Shown here one piece after another: positions 52,243 through 61,843 of a DNA stretch of 64,000 nt; position 1 is the stretch's first letter, and the number at the start of each line of letters is the position of its first letter. The notes below the pieces were generated by a model, which had not been told where the DNA came from, searched no databases, and worked only from the letters and a program-made list of their open reading frames with translations. Source of the stretch: Muribaculaceae bacterium. GTDB taxonomy: Bacteria; Bacteroidota; Bacteroidia; Bacteroidales; Muribaculaceae. The stretch lies in NCBI GenBank assembly GCA_017626045.1, contig JAGAJP010000060.1, forward strand, positions 1 to 64,000, in the 5' to 3' direction. Both the position numbers and the translations under genes were made by a program.

Positions 52243-54171
52243 CTACTTTACAGTGACCTTCATTGCCGCAACGCCATCGGCGCCGGCAGACTTTACTACA
52301 TAGATGCCGGGTTGCAATCCTTTGGCTGCCACGCGCGCGCCATCAAGAGTATAAACCTCTACGGAGAATCCTGGTGCCGCCACGATATCGCATCCTTCTA
52401 CCGCAAACGATTTGCGGGCATTATCCGCGATGCCTTCCACAGAATTGCTCTTTACCGGAGTCTCCGCGGAATTAATCACCTGCATGTGGCCATGCCTTTC
52501 GCCCGAACGGTTGACGAAGGCGAGTACGCGCATGTTGTCGAGGTTCCATTCCGGATCAAGCTCGCATGTGTATTTTTTTGTATATTCTCCTTCGCTCTCA
52601 ATCTTTTCCCCATACATTTCAGTAAGCTGCAGGCGTATCACGTCATTGTGGGTGTATACGCCTTTATAGCGTTCTGTCACTTCGGGGTCGTCGGGGAATT
52701 CCTGACTTGTAGAGACTATCCCGTCTTCCAGAACATAGACGGTCAGGTAAAGAGACTCGCCTTCGGGCATGATGCCGGATTCCACTTTCCCGGAAACTTC
52801 AATCCGGCAATTGTCTCCATCTACATTTACTGAAGTATTTACTGAAGCGAAAGTAGGAACATCCAGGGCTGATTCATAAATAGGAGACGCATAGTCGGGA
52901 TATATGAAATTGTATGCCACGCTGTAGGTGTTGTTGCGAGCGAGGGGGTTGCGTGGCAGGTATGAGCGGTCGGTGGCGAATGAGGGAACGGAAACCTTGC
53001 TCTTTTCGCCATTGGCGAAATCTACCAGAAACTTAATGTCCTCGTTGTCTACATCTTTGTCAAACTCATGATAGATCATGAACTGGTCTGAGAAATGGTG
53101 TGCCACCAGCGACAGACGGTCTCTGTAAGGCTCTATGCCCGGCATAAAGATGTCATCGGTATATACGGGCGTGCGGTATTCAGACTCGCCTACCCAGCGC
53201 TCCACGAGCGGACGACGAGTGTATTGCCCAGCTACTTCTTCCGGGACTCCGATTAGTTCATGCTCTACAATTGACGGCTTTTCCACTTCCTTACCGTTGA
53301 CTTTGCTGAGCCACATCTTGTGGATGCCCGTGCCGAGAGCCTGGATGCCTCCTGTCACGTCTTTCTGATCGCCAGGGGCGATAGGTGAATTCAACTGTAC
53401 GGGAAACGACCACTTCTTGTCGCCAAACTGAGATGATATCTCGAAACTCTGCAGCTCATTCATGCCGTCGTTCTTTATGACAAGATATGCGTCGCCCGGG
53501 TATTCGAGCGGCTGGACATCATTCATCCGGACATCAGTGAGGGTCGCAAGGTCGTTGTATTCGCTTCCGGAAGCCTCGACGATGCCGAGCGCCATGATCA
53601 CCATATTGTCGTCAGTCGCGTCTATCCACTGTATTTTGCCGTCTTCGCCGGCATCTTCAAGATTGCCCATGAACTGCGTCTTCTCAGGAAGCGTATAGCC
53701 GAATATGCCGGTTCCGAGCCATGCGCCTTTTTTCCATTCTACCTTAGCCCCGAGATAGAGGTCTTTGCCCCCGGAGATGGCGTAGGGGGTGTCGAACATC
53801 ACGTCGTTCCAACCGAAGCATACCTGGTCTTTGCCGCTTGCCAGATTCTTTCCGTCAAGTTCTTCTCTGACAAACACCTCCATTTCGGGAAACATTTCCT
53901 CATTCCCCATGCTCCAGCCTACACGAAGGCCGGTAAGTGACGCTCCTGTTATATTATTGAACTTGGATGCCTCCATCCTGATCGCGAAAACAAGTGTGAG
54001 ATCCTGGTCGGAACTATTGGTGAAACCCGTATAAGGGTATACGGTTTCCTGGGGATTCACATAGCCGACATACATCTGCGCGTCTGCGCCGGCAGGAGTG
54101 CAGAATGCGGCAATTGCCACGGCGAGCATGCTGATTGTGCCCGACAGGCTTAGTTTGGTAAAAATTTTCAT
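52243..54171 (-). CDS. Paralogous secreted Omp28-like protein lacking the CxxC motif
   Basis: A 642-residue protein with the same plan as its neighbour: signal peptide (ending GADAQ), beta-sandwich N-terminus, a central domain and a sorting-like tail (VEVYTLDGARVAAKGLQPGIYVV). Where the partner has EEFTGLRCTNCP, this has VERWVGESEYRTPVYTDD, without cysteines. Downstream blocks align (LSLVAHHFSDQF with PHIYVAHHTGFID; VRLQLTEM with VIRHCFNA). The loss suggests a structural or binding role. Confidence 0.7.
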   Translation of the reverse strand: MKIFTKLSLSGTISMLAVAIAAFCTPAGADAQMYVGYVNPQETVYPYTGFTNSSDQDLTLVFAIRMEASKFNNITGASLTGLRVGWSMGNEEMFPEMEVFVREELDGKNLASGKDQVCFGWNDVMFDTPYAISGGKDLYLGAKVEWKKGAWLGTGIFGYTLPEKTQFMGNLEDAGEDGKIQWIDATDDNMVIMALGIVEASGSEYNDLATLTDVRMNDVQPLEYPGDAYLVIKNDGMNELQSFEISSQFGDKKWSFPVQLNSPIAPGDQKDVTGGIQALGTGIHKMWLSKVNGKEVEKPSIVEHELIGVPEEVAGQYTRRPLVERWVGESEYRTPVYTDDIFMPGIEPYRDRLSLVAHHFSDQFMIYHEFDKDVDNEDIKFLVDFANGEKSKVSVPSFATDRSYLPRNPLARNNTYSVAYNFIYPDYASPIYESALDVPTFASVNTSVNVDGDNCRIEVSGKVESGIMPEGESLYLTVYVLEDGIVSTSQEFPDDPEVTERYKGVYTHNDVIRLQLTEMYGEKIESEGEYTKKYTCELDPEWNLDNMRVLAFVNRSGERHGHMQVINSAETPVKSNSVEGIADNARKSFAVEGCDIVAAPGFSVEVYTLDGARVAAKGLQPGIYVVKSAGADGVAAMKVTVK

Positions 54172-54287
54172 AAGCCAAAAGTATTAAAGTTGGTTAGTTC
54201 TCCAAATTTAATACTTTTGTTTAAACTATGCAAATTTTTCTTTATTTGATTATAAATTTTTTCACTTCAGTGTGCATCGCGACATTA

Positions 54288-54872
54288 TCAGTCTGCCGAC
54301 ACTCGGATTTCTCTTCGACGGAGAGAACTGCAACCCTGTTTTACAGGAACGGCTGCGGGTTGCGGTGTAGTGAACTTATTTGGCGAAAATTTGTTGTAAA
54401 TTATGGTGTCGAGACTGTAACGGCCCGAACCGCATGCAAAGGCAAAGATGCAAAATACGATGCATATCACCACGGAGTATTCCACCATCGACATAAGGCT
54501 GAGGTGTATGGCGGTTATCATGAGAAGGGTACCAAGAGCAACCGAGACGGCTCTGGTGAGAAGTCCGCAGGCAATCATTGCTCCGCCAATTACCATCACG
54601 AACGACACACCGGGAAGAAATGCCTTCGTCACGCCGTTAAGTGCATGGTGAGAAAACAGGATGCCGAAGCACATCAGGATGGCTCCGATAATGACTCTGA
54701 AAGTCCAGATCCTGCGTGAATGGCTCACGCTGCCGCCTATTCCCAGCAGCATTCGCAGGTTTTTCCGCATCACTCTTACAGGTTCTTCCATATTGCAAAC
54801 AAAGACCGGTGTTTCAACGGCTGCAATAGGGTTCATTGCGGGATTCACTGAAATAACACTCCTTGTATTCAT
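54288..54872 (-). CDS. DoxX-like integral membrane protein
   Basis: From ATG 54870-54872 this is 194 residues with four predicted membrane helices (IIGAILMCFGILF, FVMVIGGAMIACGLLT, VALGTLLMITAIHLSLM, VVICIVFCIFAFACGSG), the last followed by GRYSLDTIIY, a block seen in DoxX/DoxD-type proteins. Function of this group is loosely defined. A 34-codon upstream extension is possible but unlike the family. The gap 54172-54287 shows nothing. Confidence 0.65.
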   Translation of the reverse strand: MNTRSVISVNPAMNPIAAVETPVFVCNMEEPVRVMRKNLRMLLGIGGSVSHSRRIWTFRVIIGAILMCFGILFSHHALNGVTKAFLPGVSFVMVIGGAMIACGLLTRAVSVALGTLLMITAIHLSLMSMVEYSVVICIVFCIFAFACGSGRYSLDTIIYNKFSPNKFTTPQPAAVPVKQGCSSLRRREIRVSAD

Positions 54873-55089
54873 AACGGTATATTTTGTAGCTTTTCTGTAG
54901 AAATTCTTGAGCCACGCTGAGTCAAGAAAATAAGTCGATAGACTGAAGACACAAGCCGTGGCTGTCACATTCATTTATAAAACGCTTACAGAAAAGATTT
55001 TGTGTTTCTGACTTATTAAAATTCTGTTTCATTTTTGCTAAATCCTGCCTTTGAAATCTTAAAAAATATGAAATTTACCAAAAAAATCA

Positions 55090-55121
55090 TTTGGATAATT
55101 GTCGTTTCGGTTGTAAATTTG
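55090..55121 (+). promoter_or_regulatory. tdk promoter, implying a leaderless transcript
   Basis: TTTG (55090-55093), a 20-bp spacer and TAAATTTG (55114-55121). The -7 element ends only 4 bp before the ATG, so transcription should begin at or next to the start codon. Confidence 0.7.
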
Positions 55122-55125
55122 CGTT

Positions 55126-55752
55126 ATGAACCGAATTGGAAAACTATACTTCCGCTATGGCACTATGGGCTCGGCGAAGACCGCGATGCTGCTGACCACG
55201 GCGTATAACTTTGAGGAGAGAGGCATGGGCTACATCTGCCTTAAGCCTGTAGTGGACACGCGTGAGAAAAAGAACGTGATACGTTCCCGCATAGGAATCG
55301 AGCGGGAATGCAGGTGGATATATCCCGAAACCGACCTGTATGAAATGGTGCACGACACTTTCGAGCAGACTCTGAATGTGCCGGAATGGATTCTTGTTGA
55401 CGAGGCTCAGTTTCTCAGTGCCCCGCAGGTTGACCAGCTCGCCCGTGTGGTTGACGACTATGGCTGCAATGTGGTGTGCTACGGATTGCGCACCGACTTT
55501 CAGACGCACCTGTTTGAGGGCTCAAGGAGGCTGTTTGAGATTGCTGACTCCATCGACGAGGTCAAGTCGACATGCAACTGCGGGCGCAAGACCATCGTCA
55601 ATGCAAGGATCGACGGAAACGGACAGATTATCACAGAGGGTGAGCAGGTGGAGATCGGAGGCAACGACCGATATATGGCGGTATGCCGCAAGTGCTGGCG
55701 CAACAAGAGAATCGAGAGCTCCCACCGTGATGCCTTGCCCTTTGACGACTGA
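55126..55752 (+). CDS. tdk: Thymidine kinase
   Basis: A 208-residue type II thymidine kinase that phosphorylates thymidine for salvage. The P-loop is GTMGSAKT (12-19; the usual SGK is SAK), the Walker B-like LVDEAQFLS is at about 87-95, and four cysteines (CNCGRK and CRKCWR) form the zinc lasso. The chosen start is needed to include the first strand (KLYFRYG) and P-loop. Its promoter lies right at the start. The next gene is 44 bp downstream. Confidence 0.93.
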   Translation: MNRIGKLYFRYGTMGSAKTAMLLTTAYNFEERGMGYICLKPVVDTREKKNVIRSRIGIERECRWIYPETDLYEMVHDTFEQTLNVPEWILVDEAQFLSAPQVDQLARVVDDYGCNVVCYGLRTDFQTHLFEGSRRLFEIADSIDEVKSTCNCGRKTIVNARIDGNGQIITEGEQVEIGGNDRYMAVCRKCWRNKRIESSHRDALPFDD

Positions 55753-55796
55753 ATGAATAATATACAGAACCTAATATCAAAAAGACATATACATAT

Positions 55797-57074
55797 ATGG
55801 ATAAGACATTACGTAGCCGGATCATCGATCTGATAAAGCGGGAAGTGGTTCCCGCCGTCGGTTGCACCGAACCCGCCGCTGTGGCGCTGTGTGTGGCGAA
55901 AGCCACTGAGATTCTGGGAACTCTTCCCGAGAGAATCGAGCTCCGGCTGAGTGGCAACATGATAAAAAATGCAATGGGGGTCGGCATTCCGGGCACCGGG
56001 ATGATTGGACTTCCTATCGCTATTGCGCTCGGTGCAATTGTCGGTAAGTCTGAATACAGCCTCGAAGTACTGAAGGACGTGACTCCTGAGGCTGTGGAGA
56101 AAGGCAAGGCATATATTGCGGAGCAGCGGATAGATATTCAGCTTGCGCAGGATGCTCCTTCAAATCTCTACGTTGACGTAAGGGCAAAGACTGACGGCAA
56201 GGAGTCGCATGCTGTGATTTCCGGCTCGCATACCAACTTTGTGCTACTTGAAAAAGATGGAGAATGCATCTTGAGGAAAGTGTTGTCCGACTCAGGCGTG
56301 TCATCGGATGATGACGTTGTATTGAATCTTAAGACTGTATATGACTTCGCCACTACCGCTCCTATTGAGGAGATATCATTCATACTTGATGCCAAGAAAC
56401 TCAACCTCGCAGCGGCGGAATACGCTCTAGAGGGTGACTATGGACATTCTTTAGGCTCCACCGTGTCGCACTTCGGAGAGAAGTTTTTCGGCGATACACC
56501 GGTGGCACATGCCATTACGCTGACCTCGGCGGCGTGCGACGCCCGTATGGGAGGCGCCCCTGTGGCGGTGATGAGCAACAGTGGTTCCGGCAATCAGGGT
56601 ATTACCGCCACTATGCCTGTAGTGTCGTATGCCCGCGATATAGAGGCTTCGGAAGAAACCACTATCCGTGCGCTGACATTGAGTCATCTCACCTCCATAT
56701 ATATAAAGCAATCACTCGGAAGACTCTCCGCGCTATGTGGCTGCGTAGTGGCTTCGACAGGAGCGTCGAGCGCGCTCGTATATCTGATGGGTGGAGGCTA
56801 CAGCCAGGTGTGTGATGCCGTGAAGAATATGGTAGCAAACCTTACCGGAATGATTTGCGACGGCGCAAAACCATCCTGTTCCATGAAGATATCGAGCGGT
56901 GTCAGCACAGCCATGATGTCGGCGATGCTCGCCATGAACGGTCACGCGGTGTCTTCTGCCGAAGGAATTGTGGCTGAGGACGTGGATGCCACAATCCGAA
57001 ACCTCACCTCCATAGGGCGCGACGCCATGCAGGCAACAGACCGGCTTGTGCTGAAGATTATGACAAGTAAGTGA
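55797..57074 (+). CDS. L-cysteine desulfidase family protein (CyuA/UPF0597)
   Basis: A 425-residue protein of the serine dehydratase-alpha/UPF0597 family. The conserved blocks are VPAVGCTEPAAVAL (C23), MIKNAMGVGIPGTG, SNSGSGNQGITATMPV, SALCGCVVASTGAS and MICDGAKPSCSMKI. Cysteines at these places hold a [4Fe-4S] cluster in the archaeal L-cysteine desulfidase, which breaks cysteine to sulfide, ammonia and pyruvate; the E. coli homologue is CyuA. It probably follows tdk on one transcript. Whether cysteine or serine is the true substrate is open. Confidence 0.87.
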   Translation: MDKTLRSRIIDLIKREVVPAVGCTEPAAVALCVAKATEILGTLPERIELRLSGNMIKNAMGVGIPGTGMIGLPIAIALGAIVGKSEYSLEVLKDVTPEAVEKGKAYIAEQRIDIQLAQDAPSNLYVDVRAKTDGKESHAVISGSHTNFVLLEKDGECILRKVLSDSGVSSDDDVVLNLKTVYDFATTAPIEEISFILDAKKLNLAAAEYALEGDYGHSLGSTVSHFGEKFFGDTPVAHAITLTSAACDARMGGAPVAVMSNSGSGNQGITATMPVVSYARDIEASEETTIRALTLSHLTSIYIKQSLGRLSALCGCVVASTGASSALVYLMGGGYSQVCDAVKNMVANLTGMICDGAKPSCSMKISSGVSTAMMSAMLAMNGHAVSSAEGIVAEDVDATIRNLTSIGRDAMQATDRLVLKIMTSK

Positions 57075-57094
57075 GCTTTAGCAAGAAATGCGGC

Positions 57095-57616
57095 CTAATG
57101 TCCGAGACATACTTTCTTTAGTTCTATTTTTACGTCAAACGGGGTTGACTGTCGGCGGGGTTTCGCCGACCTGTGGTAATAGAAAGACTTCTGGGTATCC
57201 CAGCTTTTGATGTCGTGGCGCATGGTCTCACCGGGCGCCACGTCGCATTTTATGTCGAGCCGGCGGCGGTGAAGCTGTCTCCCTTTCATGTCGAAATACA
57301 GAATGTCTATGCCAATTGCCTTAAGCGTAGAGTCTGAGGAATTGGAGATGAAGAAACTCTCGATACTGCTGCCGGCGTTCTTGTCAAATCCGTAGAAACG
57401 GATCTTTTCAGATATCCTTAGCCATTCGTCAATTGAGTCAGGCGTGAAGACTACTCCTTCTGTCTCGGTGAATACGTCTGACGCTTCGCCGGACGTGGAA
57501 GCGTGACTTGAAATCTTGTGAGACGACCTTATTTTTCTGGCTTCGGCGTCATCTACGCATAAACAGCCGAACAGAACCACTGCGGTCAGGAAGACAGTTA
57601 CCGGTCTATGTCTCAT
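57095..57616 (-). CDS. Small secreted protein, function unknown
   Basis: A 173-residue protein with a signal peptide (FLTAVVLFGCLCVDDAEA; a lipobox at GC is weakly possible). The mature part is beta-rich, with SIESFFISNSSDSTLKAIGI and YFDMKGRQLHRRRLDIKC, a FxxFVxNxS-type surface-strand pattern. Not recognised. It overlaps the upstream gene by 4 bp (ATGA), so both are co-translated. Confidence 0.6.
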   Translation of the reverse strand: MRHRPVTVFLTAVVLFGCLCVDDAEARKIRSSHKISSHASTSGEASDVFTETEGVVFTPDSIDEWLRISEKIRFYGFDKNAGSSIESFFISNSSDSTLKAIGIDILYFDMKGRQLHRRRLDIKCDVAPGETMRHDIKSWDTQKSFYYHRSAKPRRQSTPFDVKIELKKVCLGH

Positions 57617-58167
57617 AATACCCTGACTTTCCGGCGCATTGACCCGTTGTGGTCATATCCGGGATATATCTTTATAAGTCCGGCCGGCAGTTCGTCTGTC
57701 GGGTTCTTAAAAGAGAAGCGTAGAATTCTCCAGAACCGTGGCAGAAGAGTGTTCAGGTTGATCCTGAATGTGATTTTGGGCGACTTCACCTGCAGCGACT
57801 CTTTGTCGGCTGAAAGTGTCGCCGTGCAGTCAAAGGGATTCATAAGGGAAAACTTGCCTTTGCGTGTCATCTGCTCGAGTCTGAACTGGCGGGGGTCGAC
57901 AGAAGGATAAAGCCTTCCGATGATGTCGCCGGGCTGCAGTCGGCAGTCGGCGGTGGATATTATGGAAATGGTGAATGTGCTGGGTTTCGCAATGTCTTCC
58001 TGTATCAGCACTCTTGCGCCGTCTTCCGGATATTCCCAGATTCCCTCCACCGGTGAAAGAGCACCGACGTCACACCAGTGTCGCGCCTCCTTTTCGGTTA
58101 ATGCCTGCGCGTGACACTGCATCCCAAACATCAGGAGGCAAATGGTGCAATAAAGGAATCTGGTCAT
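57613..58167 (-). CDS. Small secreted protein, function unknown
   Basis: A 184-residue exported protein (signal peptide MFGMQCHAQ). After LSPVEGIWEYPEDGARVLI the rest is beta-strand-rich, ending RFSFKNPTDELPAGLIKIYP. The GIWEYPEDG segment is like lipocalin-style beta-barrels of Bacteroidetes envelope proteins, but no family is assigned. It is 12 bp after the DUF3078 gene and overlaps the next one, forming a three-gene leftward envelope operon. Confidence 0.6.
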   Translation of the reverse strand: MTRFLYCTICLLMFGMQCHAQALTEKEARHWCDVGALSPVEGIWEYPEDGARVLIQEDIAKPSTFTISIISTADCRLQPGDIIGRLYPSVDPRQFRLEQMTRKGKFSLMNPFDCTATLSADKESLQVKSPKITFRINLNTLLPRFWRILRFSFKNPTDELPAGLIKIYPGYDHNGSMRRKVRVL

Positions 58168-58179
58168 AGGGCGGAAGGT

Positions 58180-59604
58180 TTATTTTGTTGAGAATGAATA
58201 GGAAAGGCCGAAGCTGAGAATCTCCTTAAGCATCCAGTGGTGCCATTTTGAGGCATTGAAGTCGGAACTTGAGTCGTAGCGGAGATTGGCGTAGAGCTGA
58301 GTGCTGAGATATTTGTTGATGGCGAAATCCCATGTGGTCTCCACGTTGCCCTGAAAATATGTATAGTCGGTGAAGGCGAATATCCTTGTGCGCATCGAGA
58401 TGTTTGAAGTCGCCTGCCATGTCATGTTGACCTCACCGCTGGAACCTATTTCGTTGTGGGTCTTGTGTCCCGGCTTGATGTTGAATTTCTCATGATCGAT
58501 CTTGTCGTCGAGGCAAATCTTCATGTTGTAAGACAGCGGGGCTATCGAGGCAGAAAGACTGAATGTCTTCTTGGCATTGGTCTTGCTGTAGGTCATACCG
58601 ATACCGATGTTGAGGTCGCCGGGCGACAGAAACGATGCGGTTCGGGTATATGTATTGGTCTTGTAGTTGGTGAAAAACTGCGTCTTGAACTGCCCGGTGA
58701 TGGTATAGAACCATTTTTTGAATGCCTTGAAACCGTATTTGATGTTATACTGGAACTGGTCTTCCGAAAGGGAGTATTTTCTGTTTACCTCATTCTGTTC
58801 GATTGAGTTGACACCAAGTTTGTAGCTGACCGTGCTCTGGAATATCTGGTCGGGATGATAGGTGGGGTTAAGCTGAACATCCCAGAAGAAGTTGTAGAGG
58901 AGCGAAAGATAGTTGTTGCCGCCCTGATACCAGTTTTTCGAAACGTATGCCTGGGAGAACTGCAGGCCGGTGTTGAACTTGTGGAGCCAGTGCTTCTTGT
59001 TGATCTGTATCTCCGGCAGGATGGCGTCGCCGGCGGTTATCTCGGGGAGATTCATGTTGCGGATGTAGTTGCCGAGGCTTATGTCGTCTTCCGGCAGACG
59101 TGGAGGAACGGGGAGATTCCAGTAGGTGTATTCGATGGTGTGGGGGTAGTAGACCATGGTCTCATACATGATGTCGCCGCTGATTCGCGACTGGGTAAGG
59201 GCGTCGCGAAGCCATCCCGGAGTGTACGAGTCCTCGTTCCACGCCTGGGTGTACGCTTTGGGCATTCCATTTATCAAAGAGTCTGACTTTTCGGAGAAAT
59301 CCTTGTCTCTCAGAGTCCTGTATCCGGAGAACACCCATGGTCCGGCGAGAGGATTGAAGGGTAGCTGAGGCATGGTGTCGGGAAGAGACTTGATAATTTC
59401 GTTCAGGTCGCGCACCACCACCGGCTGCGCGAGAATGCTGTCGGCCTTCTGCCTCATGAGCACATAGAGGGCTGAGTCCATTTCGGCAGTGGGGCTCGGA
59501 AGTATCGTGATGGAGTCATTTACTGCTTGAGGGAGCGGAATGGCGCTCTGGGCTAACGCCACGGAACTGAGGCTTAGGGCTATTGATAAAGTAAGGTGTC
59601 TCAT
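58180..59604 (-). CDS. DUF3078-type outer-membrane beta-barrel protein
   Basis: A 474-residue protein with a signal peptide and a long N-terminal region, then a C-terminal half of repeated amphipathic strands (FNTGLQFSQAYVSKNWYQGG, YSLLYNFFWDVQLN, YNIKYGFKAFKKWFYTITGQ) ending LSFGLSYSFSTK with a terminal aromatic pattern. NWYQGGNN is the DUF3078 signature. This family forms an outer-membrane barrel of unknown function in Bacteroidetes. It heads a leftward three-gene unit with a 104-bp gap to the S41 protease. Confidence 0.75.
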   Translation of the reverse strand: MRHLTLSIALSLSSVALAQSAIPLPQAVNDSITILPSPTAEMDSALYVLMRQKADSILAQPVVVRDLNEIIKSLPDTMPQLPFNPLAGPWVFSGYRTLRDKDFSEKSDSLINGMPKAYTQAWNEDSYTPGWLRDALTQSRISGDIMYETMVYYPHTIEYTYWNLPVPPRLPEDDISLGNYIRNMNLPEITAGDAILPEIQINKKHWLHKFNTGLQFSQAYVSKNWYQGGNNYLSLLYNFFWDVQLNPTYHPDQIFQSTVSYKLGVNSIEQNEVNRKYSLSEDQFQYNIKYGFKAFKKWFYTITGQFKTQFFTNYKTNTYTRTASFLSPGDLNIGIGMTYSKTNAKKTFSLSASIAPLSYNMKICLDDKIDHEKFNIKPGHKTHNEIGSSGEVNMTWQATSNISMRTRIFAFTDYTYFQGNVETTWDFAINKYLSTQLYANLRYDSSSDFNASKWHHWMLKEILSFGLSYSFSTK

Positions 59605-59698
59605 ATTATGTGGAATCAGAGGAAAAGTTTGTTATTGTGTTGTCTGAATACTCAGAAGAGAGAGAGGGATGAGAAGAGAGAGCGGTATAATATAATAT

Positions 59699-59724
59699 GT
59701 CTTCCCCGTTATTTAGGGGAAGAC
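59699..59724 (-). terminator. Hairpin at the end of the S41 protease gene
   Basis: A 9-bp perfect stem (59699-59707 with 59716-59724) with an 8-base loop overlaps the last codons and stop. It is followed on the minus strand by AT-rich DNA without a T-run. Confidence 0.55.
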
Positions 59725-61307
59725 AGTATTTCGTTATACTCTTTCGACTTAATGATGTCAAGAGCCTTACGCATCATCGGGTCTCGCTCGTTGTAGACTT
59801 TGAAATACGTGGCGGAGTCATAGATGTCTCTGCCGATAAGGCCCTTCAGCACCATGGAAAACAGTGGTCGGCTGAGTTTCTCCTGCTCGGCGTTGAACTC
59901 GATTTTGTCGGCGGTTGCCATATCGTATAGTTCCTGAAGCAGTGAGTCACTCACCTGATAGTTTTTAAGAAACGCCATATCGTCGGGATATTTGGCGAGA
60001 ATCTCCTTGCGATTTCTGTCTACGGTCTTGATGGCGAGTTTGTTGATAAGTCCTTTAGCCATCACCTGACGGTAATACTTGGTGTTTTCCGTTGTGTCAA
60101 GTCCCACGAATCTGTCGGGGGAGATTCCTCCACCGCCATAAATCGGTCTGTTGAGGCGCAGAGTCTTGACTTTCAGGGAGTCTATGTATTTGATTGAATC
60201 GGCGTGCATCAGTTCGCCATGGTTGAAGCGGTCGATGATGTCATGGGCGTATGCCTCGGCGTTGCCTTTGGTGTAGGGTTTCTGGATGTCGCGGCCGGTG
60301 GGCGTGTAGTAGTGTGCCACGGTAAGGCGCATCATCGAGCCGTCGGGGAACGGCACGGGACGCTGCACAAGTCCTTTACCGAAACTGCGACGACCCACTA
60401 CTACACCGCGGTCCCAGTCCTGGACTGCGCCGGCTGCGATCTCTGCGGCTGAAGCTGAGAACTGGTTGAGCATCACCACCAACCGACCGTCGCCAAACAA
60501 TGGCTTGTTTCCCGACGGGAATGCGAAATAGTCATATTTCGGGCTGTTGGTGCCTTCGGTGAAGACAGCGAGGCTCCCTTTGGGAAGCAGTTCGCCGAGT
60601 AGGTCGACAGATGCGTTGAGATAACCGCCGCCATTGTCGCTGAGATCAAGAATGAGGTCTTTCATACCTTCTTTCTTCAGTTTCCCGATGGCTTCTGCAA
60701 ACTCTTTATGTGTCTCGGCTCCAAACTTGTTAAGCCGGATGTATCCGATGCCCGGCTCCACAATGTATGCCGCGTCTACGCTGTAGATGGGTATATTGTC
60801 GCGTGTGATTCTGAAATCGATGGTGTCGGGTGTCCCGGACTCGTATCTAAGAATCTTGACATCCACGTCTGTGCCCTTCGGGCCGCGAAGCCTGCGCATT
60901 ATGTCGGAGTTGAGCATCTTGACTCCGGCTATCACAGTGTCGTTGACCTTGATTATTCTGTCGCCGGGCAGGATGCCGACTCTTTCGGAGGGTCCTCCGC
61001 TTATAGTCTCGATAATGTATAGGGTGTCGGTCGCCATGTTGAAAGATATTCCAATGCCGCTGAACGATCCTTCGAGCGGTTCGTTCAGTTCCTTGGTCTC
61101 TTTGGCGTTAGTGTAGGAAGAATGGGGGTCGAGGTTTTTCAGCATTCCCTCGATTGCGTCTTCCACCAGTTTGTCCTGGTCTACGGAGTCAACATATAGT
61201 TTGGAAATCGCCTGCTCTGCATACTGCAGCTTGTGCACGGGCAGAAACTGCTGTGCCGAGGCTGCCGCGGCGATTAGTCCTATAAACGCATACAATAGTT
61301 TTTTCAT
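59709..61307 (-). CDS. S41-family C-terminal processing protease
   Basis: A 532-residue exported protease (signal peptide ending ASAQ) of the tail-specific CtpA type. A PDZ domain (about 85-170; GSFSGIGISF, GDRIIKVNDT) precedes the S41 core with the nucleophile serine in NQFSASAAEI and the general base lysine in GRRSFGKGLVQ. The C-terminal 150 residues are helical. Such periplasmic proteases trim or degrade envelope proteins. It lies 95 bp downstream of coaD on the same strand. Confidence 0.92.
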   Translation of the reverse strand: MKKLLYAFIGLIAAAASAQQFLPVHKLQYAEQAISKLYVDSVDQDKLVEDAIEGMLKNLDPHSSYTNAKETKELNEPLEGSFSGIGISFNMATDTLYIIETISGGPSERVGILPGDRIIKVNDTVIAGVKMLNSDIMRRLRGPKGTDVDVKILRYESGTPDTIDFRITRDNIPIYSVDAAYIVEPGIGYIRLNKFGAETHKEFAEAIGKLKKEGMKDLILDLSDNGGGYLNASVDLLGELLPKGSLAVFTEGTNSPKYDYFAFPSGNKPLFGDGRLVVMLNQFSASAAEIAAGAVQDWDRGVVVGRRSFGKGLVQRPVPFPDGSMMRLTVAHYYTPTGRDIQKPYTKGNAEAYAHDIIDRFNHGELMHADSIKYIDSLKVKTLRLNRPIYGGGGISPDRFVGLDTTENTKYYRQVMAKGLINKLAIKTVDRNRKEILAKYPDDMAFLKNYQVSDSLLQELYDMATADKIEFNAEQEKLSRPLFSMVLKGLIGRDIYDSATYFKVYNERDPMMRKALDIIKSKEYNEILSSPK

Positions 61308-61402
61308 ATCTTTCTTCAGTATCTTGTCTTAATCTCCCCCGCGTCGGGTGATGCATATACTATATGACGTTTTGAAGTGAGTTAAGTTTATTTCCTTCCG
61401 AA

Positions 61403-61843
61403 TTATTTCGGGAGAAATCTGTCGGCGTCATACCCGTTGGCTATAAGTTCCCTCACCATGCTGCTGGAGATGAACCCGAGTTCGGGACGCGCCACAAGAA
61501 ACACTGTCTCTATGTCGGAGATGACGGAGTTGGTGTCGGCGAGATTCCTTTCATACTCGAAGTCCTTTACCTCCCGAAGCCCTCTCACGATGTATCGCGC
61601 GCCATGGCGCCGTGCGAACTCCACTGTCAACCCGGAATAGCTTTCCACCTTCACCTTGTCGTTTCCGGCATAAAGGGCGGCGATTGCCGCAACTCTTTTA
61701 TCGGCGGATGCGTTATCCTGCTTCATCACGTTGTAGCCGACGCCTATCACGAGACGGTCAAAAATTCTGAGAGCGCGGTCGGCGATATCCTTATGTCCGA
61801 TAGTAAAGGGGTTGAAACTCCCCGGAAACACGGCTGTCTTCAT
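61403..61843 (-). CDS. coaD: Pantetheine-phosphate adenylyltransferase
   Basis: A 146-residue CoaD, which makes dephospho-CoA in coenzyme A synthesis. The nucleotide-binding motif [11 protein letters not shown] is at 7-17 and the second motif is ISSSMVREL near the end. Length and the [12 protein letters not shown] block match the family. The start overlaps the parE stop by 4 bp (61840-61843), so the two are translationally coupled. Confidence 0.95.
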   Translation of the reverse strand: MKTAVFPGSFNPFTIGHKDIADRALRIFDRLVIGVGYNVMKQDNASADKRVAAIAALYAGNDKVKVESYSGLTVEFARRHGARYIVRGLREVKDFEYERNLADTNSVISDIETVFLVARPELGFISSSMVRELIANGYDADRFLPK

